A DNA stretch of 12,654 nucleotides from Paraclostridium ghonii (GCF_023653455.1 NZ_JAKEDR010000097.1:1-12654), one strand, 5' to 3'; positions 1 to 6,530 are shown, counted from the first letter of the stretch. Translations and numbers: made by a program. Notes: a model not told the origin generated them from the letters alone.

Positions 1-31
1 AAACAACATTGCCTTAAAATGTTGTTTTTTT
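1..31 (+). terminator. Rho-independent terminator of an upstream gene
   Basis: A perfect 10-bp stem (positions 1-10 with 18-27, arm AAACAACATT) closes a 7-base loop and runs into a T tract through 31. The gene it ends lies left of the window. The A-rich left flank could also let it work on the minus strand. Confidence 0.8.
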
Positions 32-44
32 GATATAAATTAGA

Positions 45-78
45 ATATATAGTTAATAATAACTATATATGGTATAAT
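45..78 (+). promoter_or_regulatory. Promoter with an 11-bp palindrome over the -35 region
   Basis: An extended -10 element (TG-G-TATAAT, 70-78) stands 39 bases before the next start codon's ribosome binding region. The -35 area (about 50-55) is poor but lies inside a perfect inverted repeat, ATATATAGTTA at 45-55 with its reverse complement at 60-70 and a 4-base spacer. That arrangement suggests an operator for a dimeric regulator. AT-richness makes chance palindromes more likely, so the operator role is an inference. The start of transcription should fall near 85. Confidence 0.55.
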
Positions 79-122
79 AAATAGTAAAACACATGCTATT
101 AAAGGAAGGTAAGAGGTTAGTT

Positions 123-1508
123 ATGAAAGGGTTTTTGGGAAGAATAATCGAATTTATAGATAGAAACAACAAAATAATAATAAAATCTGCATTAACTGTT
201 TTAGGGATTATATTTATAGGTATATTTATAATGGTTACTGCTGATAGTTTTAGTGTAAGTAGTGAAAGTAATAAACTTGTAGGATATATAGAAAAAAGAA
301 ATTACTCGGAAGCGATATCTTATTATGATAAAATTAAAGAAGAATTTTCTGATACTAAAATGAATAGATTGAGTAAAAATTTATCTAAAAAAGTAAACAA
401 AATACTTATAACATATGGTGATAAGTATATAAAAGGTGAAATTGGAAAAGATTATTTTATTTCTTTAATAAATATAGTTAATGAACTAGATACAGTTTAC
501 ATAGATACAGAGAATATAATTAATCAAGCTAAAAGAGTAAATGATTTATATTTACAAGAAAAAATAAGCTATAATACAGCAATGGGATACATACAAGCGG
601 TATCAACTTTGAAGATATCTAAAAATGAAATTAATGTTTATGCAAAAAAAATAGATGTTATAGAAGACTCAAGGAAGATTTACAATGAAGGATTAGAAAA
701 TCAAAATAAAAAAATGTATAAAGAAGCTATAGAAAATTTTGATAAAGTTATAACTGAGGATAAAAGATATTATGAGTTAGCCCAAAATAAAAAAGAAGAA
801 TGTATAAAAGAAATGTATGAATATTACATAGAAAAGGCAAAAACGGAAAATAAGAATGGTAACTATCAAAAATCACTAGAGTATATAGATTATTTGAAGC
901 AATATTATTTAGATGATGAATTTTTAGGGGAGCTATCATCAGAATTTGAGAAAAATTTAGAAATGTATAATATGACAAATGAGGAAGTAATACAATTAAT
1001 ATCTAAAAAAAGTGGTATAGATGTAGTGGACATAAAAGCTAATATTTTCCAACAAATGCTAAATGGGAGTAAGTATTATTATGCAGAGGTATTTGTAGGT
1101 AAAGATAAGATTGATGAATTTTTAATTGATCCTAGAAATAAAAAAGTATATTCATATTTAGATGAACAAAAGTCTTATAATAACAGCTATGGTGATGGTC
1201 ACTGGAGAGCCGCATCAAATGGAAATGTAGAGTTTACAATAAGTAAAAGTACATCTCAAAGCATTTTAGAAAAGAAATTAAAGGGAATTGATGAAAAATT
1301 TAAACATGTAACTATTGAAGAAAAAGAAAAAGCTTTAAGATATGTAGATAATAAAGAGGTTGTAGATAAGTTTATAGGCAAGAAAAATGATATATATTAT
1401 TATGGGGTTGTAAATCGAGGTTTTTTCAAATCAAAGGAAGTGTATTTAATAAATCCATATTCAAAAGAAATTTATAAAATAGATGAAAGTAGTATAAAAA
1501 AGATTTAA
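123..1508 (+). CDS. Membrane-anchored TPR-like protein with duplicated C-terminal module
   Basis: A 461-residue protein I do not recognise by name. A short basic N-terminus is followed by one membrane helix (about residues 18-39), so the rest is probably outside the cell. Residues about 45-290 are charged helical hairpins; segments such as MYKEAIENFDKVI and NGNYQKSLEYIDYL resemble TPR units. The C-terminal part carries two related modules ending near residues 318-348 and 425-455. Both read YYY, then a short variable stretch, then (L)I(D/N)P, K, (V/I)Y and DE, which loosely recalls PepSY-type domains. The ATG at 123 is preferred over the in-frame ATG at 93: it has AAGAGG at 111-116 before it, whereas 93 lies only about 8 bases after the predicted transcription start with no ribosome binding site. 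It is transcribed alone, with its own promoter and terminator. A role as an envelope scaffold or sensor is a guess. Confidence 0.85.
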   Translation: MKGFLGRIIEFIDRNNKIIIKSALTVLGIIFIGIFIMVTADSFSVSSESNKLVGYIEKRNYSEAISYYDKIKEEFSDTKMNRLSKNLSKKVNKILITYGDKYIKGEIGKDYFISLINIVNELDTVYIDTENIINQAKRVNDLYLQEKISYNTAMGYIQAVSTLKISKNEINVYAKKIDVIEDSRKIYNEGLENQNKKMYKEAIENFDKVITEDKRYYELAQNKKEECIKEMYEYYIEKAKTENKNGNYQKSLEYIDYLKQYYLDDEFLGELSSEFEKNLEMYNMTNEEVIQLISKKSGIDVVDIKANIFQQMLNGSKYYYAEVFVGKDKIDEFLIDPRNKKVYSYLDEQKSYNNSYGDGHWRAASNGNVEFTISKSTSQSILEKKLKGIDEKFKHVTIEEKEKALRYVDNKEVVDKFIGKKNDIYYYGVVNRGFFKSKEVYLINPYSKEIYKIDESSIKKI

Positions 1509-1538
1509 TAAAAGCGTGAAAACACGCTTTTATTTTTA
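1507..1538 (+). terminator. Rho-independent terminator overlapping the stop codon
   Basis: A perfect 12-bp stem (1507-1518 with 1523-1534, GC core AAGCGTG) closes an AAAA loop and continues into T residues. The last two bases of the TAA stop (1506-1508) are part of the stem. Confidence 0.9.
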
Positions 1539-1567
1539 TGGTTACATTTGTAAAAAAATGTATACTT

Positions 1568-1596
1568 TTGACTAATTTGATTTAATATGGTATTTT
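1568..1596 (+). promoter_or_regulatory. Sigma-A-type promoter for the second TPR gene
   Basis: TTGACT (1568-1573) is followed by a 17-base spacer and TATTTT (1591-1596), with an extended -10 TG at 1588-1589. Transcription should start at about 1603, only some 15 bases before the Shine-Dalgarno sequence at 1615-1625. Confidence 0.65.
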
Positions 1597-1614
1597 AATA
1601 ATATGATATTTTGT

Positions 1615-1635
1615 AAAGAGGTGATTATTATACTG
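1615..1635 (+). promoter_or_regulatory. Shine-Dalgarno deciding a non-ATG start
   Basis: AAAGAGGTGAT at 1615-1625 is a near-complete match to the 16S 3' end. No ATG, GTG or TTG in the right frame follows at a usable distance; CTG at 1633-1635 has about the same spacing (11 bases) as the TTG start of the CAP gene at 7470 (10 bases). Confidence 0.6.
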
Positions 1636-3009
1636 AAGTTAAACATAGAGAGCGATATAAAAAATTTACATAAAAAAATAATAGATATATCGCTAATAAG
1701 TGAAGATAGCAATGATACTACTTTTTTCAACATAGATGATGAAGAAATTAATGAAACTTTAAAAACTCTTAAAAAAACATATGTAACAAGTAATAGTAAA
1801 GATGAAACTATACAAAAACTAAAACATAAAACTAAAAAACAAAAAAAAGATACTAGGGAATTAAAGTTAGAGTCTTATAAAAAGTACAATGAAGCTTTAA
1901 ACATGATACAAAGAAAATTTATGACAAGTGCTATTGAAATTATAGAAGAAGCCTTAGAATTAAATCCTAAAGATGTAGATATTTTAAACTTAAAAGGATT
2001 ATTAAAGCTTTTAAAATGTAATTTTGATGAAGCATTTGAAAGTTTTTACAAAAGTTTATGTTACGATAATAATGAATTAGCAAAAAAATATGTAAATATA
2101 TTAAACTCTGAAGAATTCAATGTATTTTTAAGTAGGTACAATCATGCTGTAAGATTTATAAATAATGATTTATATCAAGAAAGTATACAAATTCTTGAAA
2201 ATATAAGAACAGAAGAACCAGATCTTATAGAACCTTATTTGCTTTTACACTTAATATATGAAAAATTAGGTGATAATATAAAAGCTAATGAATATATGGA
2301 TATGCTAAGGCTAGTTGATAAAGACAACTTATTATTTGAAAAGGAGACTCCTAAAACTCCTAAAAAAGAAGAAACAAATAAGAAAGACACTAAAAAGAAT
2401 AAAAGTCATAAGACATTATATACAGTAATAGTTATTTTAATATTAGGCATAGGAGCTTTATATATAAATAATATGAAAAAGTTAAGCCATCTTAATGATC
2501 AAGTAGAAGCTAAAGAAGAAAAGTTGAATGAAACAAATAAAAAGCTAGATAAAACTAAGGATGAATTAAAAGAAGTTAAAACTGAAAGTGATAAAACAAA
2601 AGAAGAACAAGAAAAATCAGAAGTTATAGTTGGAGATGAAGAGGAACTTTTTTATAAAGCTATGGAGCTTAAAAAAGAAGGTAAGACTGAAGACGCTATA
2701 AAATATTTAGAATTGGTAGTTAAAAATGGTAAAACAAAGAAATATATATCAGAATCTATATACCAATTAGCTCAATTAAATGAAAAAATTAAAAATAATG
2801 AAGAAGCTATAAGATATTATCAAAAATACGTAAATACTTATAAGCCGTCAGATAATTACTATGATGATAGTTACTATAACATGGGAATGATTTATTACAA
2901 ACAAGGAGAATTAGAAAAAGCTCAACAAACATTTTATAGCTTAAGAGCTCAGGATCCAGAGAGTATGTACAATAATTCACAAGTTGAATCTATATTAAAA
3001 GAAAGATAA
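1633..3009 (+). CDS. TPR protein with central membrane helix and probable CTG start
   Basis: About 458 residues from the chosen start; function unknown. The N-terminal 255 residues are lysine- and glutamate-rich and include TPR-like helix pairs (about 82-146 and again near 170-225). A lysine-rich linker leads to one membrane helix at about 261-278. After it come a heptad-like coiled-coil stretch (about 286-330) and a second TPR block (about 335-445) with classic spacing such as EAIRYYQKYV and GELEKAQQTFYSL. The N-terminal TPR part should be cytoplasmic and the C-terminal part extracytoplasmic. The frame opens with an ATG at 1603, but that is at the predicted transcript 5' end. An excellent Shine-Dalgarno, GAGGTGAT at 1618-1625, points downstream, where the best placed codon is CTG at 1633 (11 bases after GAGG). 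ATT and ATA codons nearby are alternatives. It could be a protein-complex scaffold across the membrane. Confidence 0.82.
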   Translation: MKLNIESDIKNLHKKIIDISLISEDSNDTTFFNIDDEEINETLKTLKKTYVTSNSKDETIQKLKHKTKKQKKDTRELKLESYKKYNEALNMIQRKFMTSAIEIIEEALELNPKDVDILNLKGLLKLLKCNFDEAFESFYKSLCYDNNELAKKYVNILNSEEFNVFLSRYNHAVRFINNDLYQESIQILENIRTEEPDLIEPYLLLHLIYEKLGDNIKANEYMDMLRLVDKDNLLFEKETPKTPKKEETNKKDTKKNKSHKTLYTVIVILILGIGALYINNMKKLSHLNDQVEAKEEKLNETNKKLDKTKDELKEVKTESDKTKEEQEKSEVIVGDEEELFYKAMELKKEGKTEDAIKYLELVVKNGKTKKYISESIYQLAQLNEKIKNNEEAIRYYQKYVNTYKPSDNYYDDSYYNMGMIYYKQGELEKAQQTFYSLRAQDPESMYNNSQVESILKER

Positions 3010-3032
3010 GAGTGCAATGCACTCTTTTTTTT
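3008..3032 (+). terminator. Rho-independent terminator
   Basis: A 7-bp stem (3008-3014 with 3020-3026, core AGAGTG) with a 5-base loop is followed by a run of T to 3032. It begins at the stop codon of the TPR gene. Confidence 0.85.
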
Positions 3033-3089
3033 ATGGAGAAATTTATTCATTTATATTTGAAATTTAGTATAGGAAATAGAAAAAAATAA

Positions 3090-3131
3090 TATTAATTATT
3101 AGAGAAGTGTTAATAATTAATAAAAAGGAGG
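3090..3131 (+). promoter_or_regulatory. 12-bp inverted repeat next to the ribosome binding site
   Basis: TATTAATTATTA at 3090-3101 is matched by its exact reverse complement at 3111-3122, with a 9-base spacer (GAGAAGTGT). A strong Shine-Dalgarno AAGGAGG (3125-3131) follows at once, 6 bases before ATG 3138. The repeat could be an operator or a leader hairpin; it contains only A and T, so it would be weak as RNA. I find no convincing -35/-10 pair here. Confidence 0.45.
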
Positions 3132-3137
3132 TTATTT

Positions 3138-4112
3138 ATGTTAAATAAAAAATTGTTTCTTCCTGTACTAAGAGATGGAAAGTATGGATTTATAGATGAA
3201 AATAATAATATAGTTATAAAGCCTAAATTTAAATATGTATCAGAAAGATTTAGAGATGGATATTGTATTGTTACTTATATTAAACGTATTGGAAAATCTG
3301 TAAGGTGGGTTTTTGGTTACATGGATGAAAGTGGTTATAATAATATATTTTTACATTTAGATAGTGCATCAGATTTTAGCGAAGGGCTGTCAAGAATTAA
3401 AGTTGAAGGTAAGTATGGATTTTTTGATATGGATTTAAATCAAGTTATAGATGTTAAGTTTGAAGCAGCATCAAACTTTAGTGAAGATATGGCGTCTATA
3501 AAAATGAACAAAAGATGGGGTTACATAAATAAAGAAGGAGAAATTGTAATAGAACCAGCTTTTAGTTATGTTAATAAATTTAAAGAAGGCGTATCATTAG
3601 TTGAAAGTAAGAATAAGTATGGATATATAGATAAAAAAGGAGAATTCATTATAAAACCTGAGTTTGATATAGCTAATGATTTTTCACAGGGGTTAGCGGG
3701 AGTAAGATTAAATGACAAATGGGGATATGTAAACAAAGAAGGAGAACAAATTATAGATTTTAAATTTGATAGAGCTAAATCATTTAGTGAGGGGCTAGCA
3801 CCTATATGTATAAATGATAAATGGGGTTACATAAATATGTCAGGAGATATAGTTATTGAACCTATATTTGATTATGCATGTGAATTTTATGATGGATTGG
3901 CGAGGTTTAACATAGGATCAAATTCATTAACTAGAGGGATGAGTATACCTAAAGGAGGATTGTGGGGATTTTTAAATAAAGAAGGAAAAATAAAAATACT
4001 TCCTACGTTAAAATCAGTTTCAGATTTTGAAAATGGATATGCACAGATAATTGATGGAGATAATAACAACTATATAGACAAAAATGGAGAAATTTTGATA
4101 AAATTAGGGTGA
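3138..4112 (+). CDS. WG-repeat (WG beta-repeat) protein
   Basis: A 324-residue protein made almost wholly of WG repeats (Pfam WG_beta_rep type). Each unit reads (K/R)(W/Y)G(Y/F)(I/V)(N/D)..G...I.P.F followed by a linker ending in F.(E/D)G.A. I count eight units from about residue 15, at KYGF, RWVFGY (degenerate, with an insert), KYGF, RWGY, KYGY, KWGY, KWGY and LWGF, plus a partial ninth at the C-terminus (NYIDKNGEILI). There is no signal peptide or membrane helix, so it is probably cytoplasmic. Members of this family are thought to form beta-rich repeat folds, but their function is largely unknown. The start is supported by AAGGAGG 6 bases upstream. It sits alone between a terminator upstream and the lrgAB promoter downstream. 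No clear terminator of its own is visible, so some read-through into lrgAB is possible. Confidence 0.93.
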   Translation: MLNKKLFLPVLRDGKYGFIDENNNIVIKPKFKYVSERFRDGYCIVTYIKRIGKSVRWVFGYMDESGYNNIFLHLDSASDFSEGLSRIKVEGKYGFFDMDLNQVIDVKFEAASNFSEDMASIKMNKRWGYINKEGEIVIEPAFSYVNKFKEGVSLVESKNKYGYIDKKGEFIIKPEFDIANDFSQGLAGVRLNDKWGYVNKEGEQIIDFKFDRAKSFSEGLAPICINDKWGYINMSGDIVIEPIFDYACEFYDGLARFNIGSNSLTRGMSIPKGGLWGFLNKEGKIKILPTLKSVSDFENGYAQIIDGDNNNYIDKNGEILIKLG

Positions 4113-4131
4113 AAATATACTAAAATTAGGT

Positions 4132-4160
4132 TTGAAAAAATAAACATATAGTAGTAATAT
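4132..4160 (+). promoter_or_regulatory. Promoter of the lrgAB-yitT operon
   Basis: TTGAAA (4132-4137), a 17-base spacer and TAATAT (4155-4160) make a good sigma-A-type promoter. Transcription should start near 4167, just before the hairpin at 4169-4201. Confidence 0.65.
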
Positions 4161-4168
4161 ATATATGG

Positions 4169-4201
4169 AAGTTAAAGGGGTAAGAAATTTCCTTTTAACT
4201 T
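4169..4201 (+). other. Hairpin at the predicted 5' end of the lrgA mRNA
   Basis: Positions 4169-4180 pair with 4190-4201 (12 bp, two of them G-U) around a 9-base loop. No T run follows, so it is not a normal terminator. It would begin within a few bases of the predicted transcript start and end 9 bases before the Shine-Dalgarno AAGAGGAG (4211-4218). A role in mRNA stability or regulation is inferred. Confidence 0.5.
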
Positions 4202-4225
4202 TACAAAAAAAAGAGGAGAAGATAA

Positions 4226-4600
4226 ATGAAATTACTAAGACAACTGGCTCTAATACTAACAATATGGGCCGTAGGAGAATACATTAGTTCATTTTTATCC
4301 AATATAATTATTATACCTGGAAGTATAATTGGGATGATCATATTATTTGTACTCTTAAAATCTAAAATTATAAAAGTAGAATCTATAGAAGAACTGAGCA
4401 ATTTCTTTTTAGATAATATGGCTATCTTTTTTGTACCTGCAGGGGTATCTCTTATCAATTCACTAGATTTAATCAGTTCAAATATTATAGTTTTAGCTGC
4501 CACAATAGTAATTAGTACTACACTAGTTATGGTTATAACAGCTATGGTCGTTGAAAAAATGATAGAAATTAAGAGCGAGAAAGGACAGGAAAATGTATAA
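4226..4600 (+). CDS. lrgA: LrgA/CidA family holin-like membrane protein
   Basis: A 124-residue integral membrane protein with four predicted helices (about residues 7-24, 27-45, 67-82 and 88-110). Family hallmarks are visible: the IPGSIIGM motif after helix 1, a FFVPAGVSL(I) segment in helix 3, and a charged C-terminal tail. LrgA/CidA proteins were described as holin-like or antiholin-like regulators of murein hydrolase activity and autolysis. LrgA-LrgB-type pairs in bacilli and streptococci have since been linked to pyruvate uptake. Sequence alone does not tell LrgA from CidA, so the symbol is a family label. AAGAGGAG lies 7 bases before the ATG. The stop overlaps the start of lrgB by 8 bases, which indicates translational coupling and a shared complex. 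Confidence 0.92.
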   Translation: MKLLRQLALILTIWAVGEYISSFLSNIIIIPGSIIGMIILFVLLKSKIIKVESIEELSNFFLDNMAIFFVPAGVSLINSLDLISSNIIVLAATIVISTTLVMVITAMVVEKMIEIKSEKGQENV

Positions 4601-5285
4601 CGTATTACAAACACCTATATTTGGAATTGTTGTATCTATATTATTTTTTAGCATGGGAGTACATATCCAAAAGAAAACAAAATTGGCTATATGTAATCCT
4701 TTATTAATAGCTATTTTAGGAATAATAATATTTTTAAAAGTAAGTCATATTTCATACGAAAGCTATAAAATAGGAGGGGATACTATAAACTTTTTCTTAT
4801 CACCTGTAACTATAGTATTAGCAATACCTTTATACAAGCAATATGACTTATTAAAGAAGCATTTACATGAAATTGTAATAGGAATAACATCAGGTGTTGT
4901 AGTTTCGTTTATAAGTATTTTGATTATAACTAAAATGACAAATTCCGATAAATTAATAATGGACTCTTTATTAGGAAAATCAATAACTACACCGATGGGA
5001 ATTTCTTTAACTTCTACATTGGGAGGTATTGAATCTGTAACTATAGTTGCTATAATACTAACTGGAATAGTAGGGGGAATGATAGCTACACCTATTTTTA
5101 AATTTATAAACACAAAGCACCCAGTATCAAAAGGAATTGCATTAGGAACAGCATCACATGCACTAGGGACAACAAAGGCTTTAGAACTAGGTGAAATTGA
5201 AGGGGCTATGAGTGGATTAGCTATAGGAATATCAGGGACGATAACGGTAATATTAATCCCTATATTGATTAATTTTTTTAATTAA
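4593..5285 (+). CDS. lrgB: LrgB/CidB family membrane protein
   Basis: A 230-residue hydrophobic protein with six to eight membrane segments, the usual length for the family. Diagnostic LrgB segments are clear: FFLSPVTIVLAIPLY (about residues 65-80), SITTPMGISL in the middle and KGIALGTASHALGTTKALE near the C-terminus. It is the expected partner of the preceding lrgA gene; together they would act in the cytoplasmic membrane in autolysis control or as a pyruvate-type transporter. The ATG lies within the end of lrgA and has a purine-rich site (AGGACAGGAAA) before it. No terminator follows; the next gene starts 36 bases on, so it is probably in the same operon. There is no adjacent LytSR- or LysR-type regulator gene, which often accompanies this pair. 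Confidence 0.95.
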   Translation: MYNVLQTPIFGIVVSILFFSMGVHIQKKTKLAICNPLLIAILGIIIFLKVSHISYESYKIGGDTINFFLSPVTIVLAIPLYKQYDLLKKHLHEIVIGITSGVVVSFISILIITKMTNSDKLIMDSLLGKSITTPMGISLTSTLGGIESVTIVAIILTGIVGGMIATPIFKFINTKHPVSKGIALGTASHALGTTKALELGEIEGAMSGLAIGISGTITVILIPILINFFN

Positions 5286-5321
5286 TATTATACATTAACT
5301 GATTTTGAAGGGAGAATTATA

Positions 5322-6188
5322 ATGAGTCAGGTTAATAATACATTGGAAGAAAACATATTACTTAGGTATTTGGTTATAATACTTGGCATAACTATCGCAT
5401 CAATAGGAATTAATGGTTTTTTAAAACCAGCACACTTATTAGGCGGAGGGGTTGCTGGAATATCTGTTGCATTACACTTTGTTACTAATATCAATATTGG
5501 TTTGCTATCATTTTTAATTAACATACCTATATTTATTTTAGGTTTTATATTTTTAGAAAAAGAGTTTTGCATAACGAGTTTAATAAATATGGTTTTATTT
5601 TCCTTTATATTAGGTATAACACAAAATATAGGGAACTACATACCCATAAATGATTTATTACTGCAAACTATATACGGAGGCATATTAGGGGGTGTAGGAT
5701 TAGGTATAGTATTTAAGGCTAAATCATCATTGGGTGGTACTGATATAATCGCTGCTATTTTAAAAATAAAGAAAAATGTACCTATGAAAGATACGGGTCT
5801 TTTTATAAATTTTTTAATAGTTTGTATTGGAGCTAGTTTATTCGGACTAGAATTAGCCATGTATACGTTAATTGCAATGTTTTTAAACGTATATTCAATG
5901 AGTATTGTTAAAGATATGATGAATAATCAGAAATCTGTAATGCTGATATCTAATAAAAGTGAAGAAATTGCTAAATGTATAATGAAAGACCTTATAAGAG
6001 GAGTTACTCTAATTGAAGCTCAGGGGGCATATACTCATGAGAAAAAGCAAATCATATATTGTATAGTTTCTTCCAATGAAATTCCTAAAATCAAAGAAAT
6101 AGCACTAGAACATGATAAAAAAGCATTTATATCAGTAAATGATGTAAATGAAGTTAAAGGTAGAGGATTTAAAGAAAAATATTTATAA
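5322..6188 (+). CDS. YitT family membrane protein (DUF161 plus DUF2179)
   Basis: A 288-residue protein. The N-terminal two-thirds has about five or six membrane segments (near residues 17-34, 57-78, 83-102, 115-132 and 157-193) with the glycine-rich motifs GGGVAGISVALH and GGTDIIAAIL typical of the YitT_membrane family. Residues about 203-285 form the soluble DUF2179 domain: KSVMLISNKSEEIAKCIM, a central RGVTLIEAQGAYT and a terminal FI.VNDVNEV(K)G(R)GF. The family is widespread in Firmicutes; transport is suspected but no substrate is established. AAGGGAG lies about 10 bases before the ATG. The 36-base gap from lrgB with no clear terminator suggests a three-gene operon, so a shared role with LrgAB is plausible but unproven. 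Confidence 0.93.
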   Translation: MSQVNNTLEENILLRYLVIILGITIASIGINGFLKPAHLLGGGVAGISVALHFVTNINIGLLSFLINIPIFILGFIFLEKEFCITSLINMVLFSFILGITQNIGNYIPINDLLLQTIYGGILGGVGLGIVFKAKSSLGGTDIIAAILKIKKNVPMKDTGLFINFLIVCIGASLFGLELAMYTLIAMFLNVYSMSIVKDMMNNQKSVMLISNKSEEIAKCIMKDLIRGVTLIEAQGAYTHEKKQIIYCIVSSNEIPKIKEIALEHDKKAFISVNDVNEVKGRGFKEKYL

Positions 6189-6267
6189 AATGATGTATAA
6201 AAAATAAAGTTAAAATAGATTATGTGATATATAATAAGCACAAATATCTACAGTTATTAAATTAGGA

Positions 6268-6296
6268 TTGACTAAAACATAAATACATAATAAATT
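6268..6296 (+). promoter_or_regulatory. Possible promoter for a leader or small RNA
   Basis: TTGACT at 6268-6273 is 17 bases from TAAATT at 6291-6296. The -10 is a weak match. If used, transcription would begin near 6303, upstream of the long hairpin and with no gene before it. Confidence 0.3.
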
Positions 6297-6371
6297 TTTT
6301 TATAATTTAAAAGTGTTATTTATTGGTATTAAAATTTAGATCACATTGTTATTAAAATTTAAATGGGAACC

Positions 6372-6423
6372 CCAAAATACAACAAAGAGCATGTAATTTT
6401 ACATGTTCTTTGTTGTATTTTGG
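6372..6423 (+). repeat. 25-bp nearly perfect inverted repeat (long hairpin)
   Basis: Positions 6372-6396 pair with 6399-6423 with only one G-U pair (6389 with 6406) and a 2-base closure. The arms begin CCAAAATACAAC and include AAAGAGCATGTAA. The T-rich part (6418-6421) lies inside the stem and no T tract follows it, so it differs from the window's other terminators. It may still stop transcription on either strand, end a small RNA, or be the remnant of a small inverted-repeat element. Confidence 0.75.
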
Positions 6424-6453
6424 ATATTTTAAAGACTAAAATTAGAGAAACTA

Positions 6454-6483
6454 TAGAAAAAAAGTAGAATTTTAATATATAAT
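6454..6483 (+). promoter_or_regulatory. Probable promoter of the MORN-repeat gene
   Basis: A consensus TATAAT (6478-6483) is preceded, 18 bases upstream, by TAGAAA (6454-6459), a partial match to TTGACA. Transcription should start near 6490, giving a leader of about 40 bases. The ribosome binding site is an unusual G-rich GGTGGGG at 6517-6523. Confidence 0.5.
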
Positions 6484-6530
6484 AATATTAAACATGTAAA
6501 ATTGTAATTTGGAAGTGGTGGGGTATTTAT

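Larger units (their letters stand above)
6189..6530 (+). other. 342-base intergenic region with promoters, direct repeats and a long hairpin
   Basis: No credible coding sequence is present. From left to right it holds a possible promoter (TTGACT 6268-6273, weak TAAATT 6291-6296, 17-base spacer), a 12-base direct repeat TATTAAAATTTA at 6327-6338 and 6350-6361, a 25-bp hairpin (6372-6423), a TATAAT (6478-6483) and a leader segment (6492-6503) complementary to the hairpin's 3' arm. The yitT-like gene shows no conventional U-tailed terminator just after its stop, so the long hairpin may end that operon. Confidence 0.6.

Noticed and set aside
93..122. Upstream in-frame ATG of the first TPR gene
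   Set aside because: It has no ribosome binding site and lies about 8 bases after the predicted transcription start; the ATG at 123 has AAGAGG at the right distance.
3138..4112. Tandem repeats in the WG gene as a DNA repeat or CRISPR-like array
   Set aside because: The repetition is at protein level (WG units) with diverged DNA and no equal spacers; the same applies to the MORN gene at 6531-7343.
4169..4201. Hairpin as terminator of the WG-repeat gene
   Set aside because: No T tract follows it on the plus strand and it lies downstream of a good promoter for lrgA, so a leader hairpin fits better.
4201..4614. 137-codon reading frame on the minus strand across lrgA
   Set aside because: It lies opposite a clear LrgA family gene, has no ribosome binding site of note and its product has no recognisable features; it is a shadow of the real gene.
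6363..6467. 34-codon reading frame on the plus strand through the long hairpin
   Set aside because: There is no Shine-Dalgarno before the ATG and most of the frame is dictated by the inverted repeat, so coding is unlikely.
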